A DNA stretch of 64,000 nucleotides from Alviniconcha marisindica (lineage: Eukaryota > Mollusca > Gastropoda > Provannidae): NCBI GenBank assembly GCA_018857735.1, contig JABMCL010001731.1, positions 249,501 through 313,500 of the forward strand, given 5' to 3'. Every line of letters begins with the position of its first letter. Position 1 is the first letter of the stretch. Made by a program: the position numbers and the translations under genes. The notes under the pieces are model-generated. The model ran no database searches. It was not told the DNA's origin and saw only the letters and a program-made list of their open reading frames with translations. Shown here in pieces: positions 57,786 to 64,000 of this stretch.

Positions 57786-59130
57786 TAATAATAATAATGT
57801 ACATTTATCATGCGCTCATCAACACCCTGAGCGCTCACATGATACATATTAACCTAAATATGATATTCTACACACATGCAGAGCATAGTCCTACCAAAAC
57901 AATTTACATAAAGTATCATACAAAAAATACAACAACAAAAAACCCCACTACAAACACATACACATACAATGACTGTAGCAGAAACTGGGTACTGATATTA
58001 GGATGGAAATACTGTGAGAAGAGGAAGGTTTTCAGTTTGGCTTTAAAAGATGACAGGGTTGAGCAGTGTCTAAGGTCTTGTGGCAGTGAATTCCAAATGT
58101 GGGGTCCAAAGCAAGAGAAGGTGCAAAAGCCATGAGTCTTGCGTTTGTATTGTTGGATTTCCAGCATGTGGGTGTCAGAAGAAGAGCGTAGTGTATGAGA
58201 TGGAGTGTAGACATGCAGCAGTTCAGAGAGGTAAGCAGGACCAGAGCCACTTATAGCACTGAAGTAAGTAAGTAAACATCGTGCTTAACGTCCACAGAAA
58301 CTGTACGGCTTATTAGGGACGGAATAGCACTGAAACACATACAAGCGACTTTATACTTAATACGTTCTGAAATGGGAAGCCAGTGCAGTTTTTCCAGGAG
58401 AGGTGTTGAGTGGTGGTGACGGGGTGCCAAGAGAACAAGTCTTGCAGCAAAGTTCAGAATTTTCTGGAGAGGTTGGATGACAGTTGCAATAGTCAAGCCG
58501 TAAGAGGATATAGGAAGTAACAAGAGTCTTGGTTGCATCTTCAGTGAGAAACCTGCGGATTGAACTAATGTGTTTAAGCTTGAAATAAGCAGTTTGGCAG
58601 ATTTTTATGATGTGCTTCTTCATGGACAGTTTTGAGTCAAGAATGAATCCAAGGTTCCTGGCAGAATCAGAGAAGGGGATGTTGTGAGAGCCAAGAATAA
58701 TCAAATCAGGGAGGGAAACAGTAGAAGGTTTCAAGGAAGACGAAAAGGGAAAGAGAAGAGCTTGTTTTATCGTCGTTCAGTTTGAGCTGATTTTCCATCA
58801 TCCATGTTTTTATGTCGCTCGTGCATGCATTGAGTTCTTTAGTGAGGTTGGTCACTTCACTGAGAGGAGCGGATTTCTGGCACTGTCATCTGCGAAAAGC
58901 TGATGGTTTACAAAGTGGTTAGCCATGATATCGGCAAGAGGCGTAGTGTACAGGACGAAGAGAATGGGCCCCAGTACTGAGCCCTGAGGCACATCATACA
59001 TGAGCTGGGATGAATAAAGTATATTGTTATTGTTAATGGATTTTAAAAAAATAAAAAAATAAAGGGGGGTGGGGGGGGGGGGGGTGAGAGGGGGTCCAGC
59101 CTTGGAAAAGGAAGAAGGCTTCCTGTTCAA
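57786..59130 (-). mobile_element. LINE-5: CR1/L2-like LINE, first copy
   Basis: Same family as LINE-4, opposite strand: 3' end AATAATAATAATGTACATTT at 57786, C-terminal frame with FGPHIWNSLPQDLRHCSTLS and FKAKLKTFLFSQYFHPN, LHWLPISERIKYKVACMCF, then ILNFAARLVLLAP, the KHIIKICQTAYFKLKH thumb region, and MYDVPQGSVLGPILFVLYTT at 58990. The RT finishes at the PQG box, where ~30 bp of T1 tail and a G-rich stretch adjoin. An internal 60-bp SINE tail is at 58264. Confidence 0.82.
58264..58323 (-). mobile_element. 5'-truncated SINE tail with 11-bp target duplication
   Basis: 60 bp (on the minus strand GTTTCTGTGGACGTTAAGCA ... ACTTACTTAC) between two ATAGCACTGAA copies (58253-58263, 58324-58334). It interrupts the LINE-5 C-terminal region. 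The sequence GTGGACGTTAAGC is shared with the SINE at 22552. Confidence 0.88.
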
Positions 59131-59920
59131 ACATCCAGTTTTTCCAGGAGATGTGTTGAGTGCTGGTGGCGGGGTGCCAGGAGAACTAAACTAGTCTTGC
59201 AGCAAAGTTTTGAATTTTCTGGAGAGGTTGGATGACAAAATTAGGTGTACCCACAAGGAGACAGTTGCGGTAGTCAAGCCGTGAGAGGATATAGGAAGTA
59301 ACAAGAGTCTTGGCTGCATCTTCAGTGAAAAACCTGTGGATCGAACTAATGCGTTTAAGCTCAAAGTAAGCAGTTTGGCAGATTTTTATGACGTGCTTCT
59401 TCATGGACAGGTTTGAGTCAAGAATGACTCCAAGCTACCTGGCAGAATCAGAGACGGGGATGTTGTGAGAGCCAAGAGTAATCAAGTCAGGGAGGGAAAC
59501 GGTGGAAGGTCTCAAGGAAGATAAAAATGGAAAGAGAAGGGCTTCTGTTTTGTCGTCATTAAGTTTGAGCTGATTTTCAGTCATCCATGTTTTTATGTCA
59601 TCTGTGCATGCATTGAGTTCTTTAGTGAGGTTGGTCACTTCACTGAGAGGAGCGGATTTCTGGCACTGTCATCTGCGAAAAGCTGATGGTTTACAAAGTG
59701 GTTAGCCATGATATCGGCAAGAGGCGTAGTGTACAGGACGAAGAGAATGGGCCCCAGTACTGAGCCCTGAGGCACATCATACATGAGCTGGGATGAATAA
59801 AGTATATTGTTATTGTTAATGGATTTTAAAAAAATAAAAAAATAAAGGGGGGGTGGGGGGGGGGGGTGAGAGGGGGTCCAGCCTTGGAAAAGGAAGAAGG
59901 CTTCCTGTTCAAACATCCCA
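59131..59920 (-). repeat. Tandem second copy of the LINE-5 segment
   Basis: Repeats 58385-59130 head to tail. The parts 58858-59125 and 59640-59917, including the joined T1 scrap, AAAAAAATAAAAAAATAAAG, G-run and CTTCCTGTTCAAACATCC, look identical. The rest differs at scattered sites and by a 26-bp segment absent in copy 1 (AAATTAGGTGTACCCACAAG region). Confidence 0.85.
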
Positions 59921-60009
59921 GGGGATGAATGGGAAAACTGGAGTATCTGCGGATAACCCATTAGTTGGATGCAGAGAAAATGCTATTGGTATTAATCTTC
60001 ATGAGTGTT

Positions 60010-60475
60010 TCACGGCCATCAAAGCTCAGGAAAACAAAACACACATACCAGTTCGGCCAGTTTGGTTGAAGTGATTAGCAACAGGTTTGTCTCTCTGGTG
60101 TTTAATGTCCACAAGATGTTCTTTGAAGTGGATGTCAAGGGTGTGTCCAGTTTCACTGATGCAGAGTTGAGCACATCTCGTGCAACGAATGACATATACA
60201 ATGTTGTTTGTATGTCAGGCAGTTGAACTGTTTCATGATGTTCATCTGGGACTTATGACCAGCTTGGTGTTGGTGCAGATGAAAGGACATGTTCTGCATT
60301 TTGCTTGATTGCATGGAATGATCCCTGGAGTTCTTGTGGCCAGTTGACGCAGCTTAGATTACACCAGCACGCCACAGATGTTGGTATCACATTTGTATGC
60401 AATCATTGGTGGCTGACTGAAGATCTTTGCTACTTTGGCACGTGATTGCAAGATTCCAACTTGACTGGAAGATTC
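60010..60475 (-). pseudogene. Penelope-like element fragment with GIY-YIG endonuclease
   Basis: Reading leftwards: AKVAKIFSQPPMIAYKCDTN (about 60440), CRTCPFICTNTKLVISP (about 60290), then NNIVYVIRCTRCAQLCISET and GHTLDIHFKEHLVDIKHQRD followed by KPVANHFNQTG (60210-60060). This order (end of RT, CxxC linker, VYxIRCxxC...ETG and an R/H...KPVA-HF segment) is that of Penelope-like elements, whose GIY-YIG nuclease opens the target. The second Tyr of the GIY-YIG pair is Cys (QLCISETG). Frameshifts near 60240 and 60060. The 5' RT is not seen. Confidence 0.72.
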
Positions 60476-60479
60476 TGCC

Positions 60480-61140
60480 TACATGGCTGGTGGACATGTT
60501 ATGAACTTCATAAGTGAACTAGTTATTTGGACTACTGTGCTGTCCTTCTTAAGTTTGTACAGAGCACCCCATTTTGACAAGCATAGCTGTGTCTGCAGCA
60601 CAAAACAGAATTTGCCAAATATTTGATTTCCAAAGAGAAAAGAATTGTGAAGACTATGCATAGCAAAGAAACATGCAGTCCCATGGCAATCAACTCTGGC
60701 ACTGCACAATAAGGGGATGTCTAGGTCAGGCAGAGACTGGCTGCAGCAACCCACCAGTAATTCTCTCCTTGAAAGAATGCAATCACATCCCAGATGATGA
60801 AAAAGGGCAAGAGTGAAAGGCAAAGCCTGAACTGTGTGAATATAAAACAAGTCCGTCATATTCCTTTTATAGTTGTATCACTTCTTAGTCATAAAGATTT
60901 TTTTAAACATCAATTTGTGTTGAATATAACTTTACTGCTTTTTTGCTGCATGTATTAACACACACACACACACACACACTCTCTCTCTCACTCAACAACC
61001 ACCACCAGTGACAACAGCATCAACACATCTCCCCTTTCCCCCCTCCCATCATCAGTAACACCAACAATTGCCACAACTCTCCCTCTCTCTCTGGCTTCAG
61101 TAGTCACTGTTCACTTCTGCAGTATTCACTTGAAAGGAGT
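60480..61140. other. Stretch without recognisable gene
   Basis: Contains a 126-codon minus frame (60479-60859) that might continue the Penelope element upstream, but I see no RT motif in it; a (CA)n tract at 60957-60979 and CT-rich sequence follow. Confidence 0.4.
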
Positions 61141-61147
61141 CTGGTAG

Positions 61148-62186
61148 TTAGTAATTGGATTTTAATGTCCTGTCACCACACAGGGTCACCTCAGGACAAT
61201 CAAACTCCATCATAAGCAAACGAACATTTCAAAACACTTCTCATATGGATACCCTTTCACTGATACCTTGGTCAATGCACAAAACCAATCCCTACACAAA
61301 CATAAAATAAAACACACATACACAACCATCAAACACAAATTTTCAATGGGTAAGTCCCTTCAAGATCACCACTGTTAAAAGAGCAGTAAGGCTAAGACAT
61401 GATAGTATTGTCAACCATTTTATCTAATTTATTCAAATTACTGATACTAGATTAAACAAAAATAGAAAAAGGAATGGACAGAAACAATAAAAAATTAACA
61501 TAAAAAAAGTAACATAAATGCATAATCATATAATGGCAAACACAAGAACCATATGGCAGCAAGCTGCACATACTACCTCCCTTTGATAATAATTTGATAA
61601 AAACTTGATAATAATACCTTTGAGGATGATAACTTTCTAAGGGAGGGTTGCGGATGTGTGAACCTAATGATTTTTATTTGAGAGTTTTGACGTTTTGGTT
61701 TGACAGAAAAGCATTATTCCAGGTAATTTTGGGTTTGCTATTAGTGTATGCAGATTGAGAGAAAGGGGGCATATGTCTAAGAGTGTGTATGTGCGTGTGT
61801 TTCATGACTTAGAATTATTGAGATATGTTCTTCATTGTGCAATTGGACAACAGCTTTAATTTCCCACTGGGATGAATAAAGTATATAGTTATTGTTACCA
61901 ACTATTATTTCCTAGCTGCTCAGCAAGAGCCATACAAAAAAGTTCATTTCTTTAAAAAAAAAATGGTGGAGAATTTTCTGGAAAAATAAAAATGGACCCT
62001 CGCAGAAAAAAATGAAAAGGCAGAAACAGCAAGATGACTAGGCAGAAAAACAAGAGAGGAGACAGGAAATGACAGCCCTAAGGTTCTACTTCTAGGCAGG
62101 GGAAAGACATCAGATATCGCTGGTCTCCCTCTGGGGTCACTGGAAAGGAAATTGCTTCATATTCCCTCTAAAGGCATTCACTTCAA
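61148..62186 (+). mobile_element. Dispersed repeat R2, copy 3, with nested T1
   Basis: Left part TTAGTAATTGGATTTTAATG to about 61612, interrupted by T1 (61615-61900). The right part (GCTGCTCAGCAAGAGC ... GAAATTGCTTCATATTCCCT ... GGCATTCACTTCAA) ends at 62186 in the inverted terminus also seen at 56936. The longest R2 copy; ends only 72 bp from INTS14 exon 1. Confidence 0.7.
61615..61900 (+). repeat. T1 tail copy in R2
   Basis: GAGGATGATAACTTTCTAAG ... TTTCCCACTGGGATGAATAA, same family as the LINE-6 3' UTR; 5'-truncated. Confidence 0.85.
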
Positions 62187-62258
62187 TTAATTCAAAGATT
62201 TTACTTCAATGCCATGACACCACTCAAACTAGAAGCAGAAGGTACAATCCCACTTTAC

Positions 62259-62469
62259 CAAGGAAATAAACTCCATTTTAGCATTGACACTAATAAAATC
62301 AAGCAGCATGTTGATCCCATGCACTGCCAGATGTCGTCGCTGGTAGTCTTCACTGGTGTCTGACATGGGAACTGGCCGGGACATGGACAAGGAGACATCC
62401 AAGGCAATAATGGTTGGCATGGCTACCAAGGTGTGCTGCCTCCTGTTTGACGAGTTCACAAGGCCAGTT
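62259..62469 (-). CDS. INTS14: INTS14 first coding exon
   Basis: First coding exon of Integrator complex subunit 14 (VWA9). Translation from the ATG at 62420 gives 54 codons starting MPTIIALDVSLSMSRP, closely matching the vertebrate N-terminus. The DVSLS stretch is the DxSxS metal-ion (MIDAS) motif of the VWA domain. The exon ends in phase 0 after a Leu codon (TTG) at a GTAAAG donor. An in-frame upstream ATG would add 13 residues, but the family starts at MPT, and a TTTCCACAG acceptor ends at 62470, so about 49 nt of 5' UTR seem to sit in this exon with a non-coding exon further right. INTS14 pairs with INTS10/INTS13 in the nuclear Integrator module that binds nucleic acid and helps terminate and process snRNA and other Pol II transcripts. 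Family assignment is by recognition; splice sites are read directly. Confidence 0.93.
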
Positions 62470-62689
62470 CTGTGGAAACATTTATCCAGTCAATTGTGTA
62501 GGTTATATATGACACATTTACATGATGAAACACAGTATGCAATGATCAAACATAATGTAAAACTAGATATTTCTGATTAATTTGCCTGCCTGATATAGGC
62601 AACTGCATCTAGTACAAGTGACTTCTCTTATCTTAATGACTGTGTCCGCTGCTTGTGAAACTGAAACTATGAGTCAACCAAACCCATTC

Positions 62690-63235
62690 CCTCTCCTGGA
62701 CCACAAACAGAGGTGCTCCCCAGAGATGCATCAGTACTCCACTACTTTACACACTCTACAAAAATGACTGTACATCCACAACCTCTGGAAACTTCACTGT
62801 CAGATTTGCAGATGATTCTGCAATCCTCAGCCTACTGTTTGCCCATAGCAACATTGACACATACTTCTTCAAGGTGAATCGATTTACAGAATGATGCACT
62901 GACAACTTCCTTGAACACCCCAAAACCCTAAAGAAATTATATCTGATCACAAATAACAACAATAATAATGAATACTTAGAGCACCTAACCTGCACAGGCC
63001 CTAAGCGCTTACACATTCTTTACAAATACATATTGTCAAAATTCAATGCATACAACATGAACACGCACACACAAATCAGTTTGTGTGCACTTGCCTGTGG
63101 TTATCAGTGATCAAACCATTGAACAAGTTAGGTCATACAAGTATTTGGGTATTCACATTGACAGCAAACTCAGCTGGATTGTACACGTTGAAGCTGTGTG
63201 CTACTGGGCCCAGAAGTATTTACTTTCTCTGGCAT
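62690..63235 (+). pseudogene. LINE-8: Rex1-like RT fragment with an insert
   Basis: Plus strand reads LLYTLYKNDCTSTTSGNFTV then RFADDSAILSLLFAHSN (FADD box at about 62805), and later PVVISDQTIEQVRSYKYLGI and HIDSKLSWIVHVEAV (63090-63200). The middle (about 62945-63065) is a minus-strand LINE tail beginning AACAATAATAATGAATACTT with TGCACAGGCCCTAAGCGCTT. 5' and 3' truncated. Lies upstream of the INTS14 first coding exon. Confidence 0.7.
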
Positions 63236-63249
63236 TAATACAAACTGCA

Positions 63250-63780
63250 TCAAATTAATTTTAATGTTTATATTTTGATGCTTTGCCTGCTGGTTGTTAA
63301 TCTTACAAAAACGTTTTATATTTATTCATTGTTTGGCCAGTTTTACTCTTATGTGGGTGCTGAAAGGCTTGGGGGCAGCATATGCTGACGATCGTGTATG
63401 GAAGTGGGAGTTTTATTTATTTTTGTTTTATTAACTGCATTTTATAGTTTTTGATTTGCAAATGATGTGACCTAGATACCATTACACAAGGATAGTTTCC
63501 CCTGTCTCTGGCATGACATCTGGGTCAACTGGCTGCACTTGCATGTAGTCTTATCCTAAAGTTTGAGTCCTAGTGTTTTGTTATTCTCTGCAGTGACTCA
63601 GTTAAAATCCTTTACTTACGGATGAAGAACATGCACTGTATCCGATTCCATGGTACTCAGGGTATCCAAACACTAGTTCTTTTTTAATTTCACCTTTGAA
63701 TGCCGTCTGCTTCCTCTCTGGCTTTGTCCAGAGTAGTTTCCCCTAACAGCACACACGTGTTGTGTTCTGGCTCGAGGTGA
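63250..63780. other. Stretch without recognisable gene
   Basis: AT-rich. If INTS14 has a 5' non-coding exon in the window it could lie around 63690-63780 (minus strand), but I see no decisive splice site or core promoter. Confidence 0.35.
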
Positions 63781-63795
63781 GGGTGGGAGTAGCAG

Positions 63796-63889
63796 GGAGG
63801 GGGGGGGGGCGAGGGGGGGGGGGGGGGGGGGGGGGGTGGAGGGGGGGGGGGGGGGGGGGGGGGAGGTGGGGAGGTGAGGGGGGGGCACT
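63796..63889. repeat. G-rich tract
   Basis: About 90 bp, nearly all G on the plus strand with single A, T or C interruptions; many runs of four or more G, so G-quadruplex-capable. On the template side of the INTS14 5' region. Confidence 0.9.
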
Positions 63890-64000
63890 GGGTGTAACAA
63901 GCTAGTGATGTCTATTGGAGAGCTTGCACTAGGCCCACTCCCATGTCAACTGAGTCCAGGCGGGGATGTTTTTAGTGTGTAGGATCTTGGATGGGACAGG

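Overview
The window is animal genomic DNA. It has one multi-exon, spliceosomal-intron gene on the minus strand, buried in transposon debris: non-LTR retrotransposons of several clades, Ty3/Gypsy elements, a Penelope-like fragment, tRNA-derived and other SINEs, MITEs and long microsatellites. The element spectrum (LINEs with a 2A-like motif, SINEs with CTTA- or CTAC-type tails, abundant GT/CA repeats) and the divergence of the host protein from the human one suggest a lophotrochozoan, most likely a mollusc (perhaps a gastropod). That assignment is inference.

The host gene is INTS14 (VWA9), a subunit of the Integrator RNA-processing complex. Seven coding exons can be placed with GT-AG junctions and compatible phases: 62259-62469 (start codon at 62420), 56040-56210, 53777-53992, 42575-42738, 30701-30867, 8142-8286 and 3191-3270. 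They encode about 368 residues: the whole VWA domain, the beta-barrel region and the start of the C-terminal part. The last ~150 residues expected from the human protein were not found and probably lie left of coordinate 1. The gene therefore spans more than 59 kb, with introns of about 6.0, 2.0, 11.0, 11.7, 22.4 and 4.9 kb.

Layout from left to right. 1-3 kb: a dispersed repeat, a frameshifted Myb/SANT-like DNA-binding gene and a cluster of TTTTGTCGCGACAAAA palindromes. 3.7-8 kb: LINE and SINE remnants and a truncated Gypsy element split by a 1,228-bp TG...CA insertion with a 4-bp target duplication. 8.8-16.1 kb: a minus-strand LINE with a 2A-like N-terminus, itself split by a ~3.06-kb insertion carrying a decayed intronless gene with a cysteine-rich CXC tail. 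16.3-21.8 kb: a related, nearly complete LINE. 22-26.6 kb: a Tx1/L1-like LINE on the plus strand with a SINE in ORF1. 26.6-29.2 kb: a CR1/L2-like LINE. 30-42 kb: two INTS14 exons, a TTAA-flanked MITE, LINE fragments and microsatellites. 43.9-52.6 kb: a 1.16-kb inverted repeat enclosing a Tx1-like LINE that is interrupted by a complete-length 4.8-kb Gypsy element with 114-bp LTRs. 53-64 kb: three INTS14 exons, CR1/L2-like and Rex1-like LINE pieces, a tandem duplication, a Penelope GIY-YIG fragment and a G-rich tract.

All transposon reading frames are broken, so apart from INTS14 nothing here looks like a functional protein gene. The most unusual items are the CXC-tail gene insertion, the large inverted repeat with a datable order of nested insertions, the palindrome cluster at 2.66 kb, and a perfect 33-bp hairpin at 52.8 kb.
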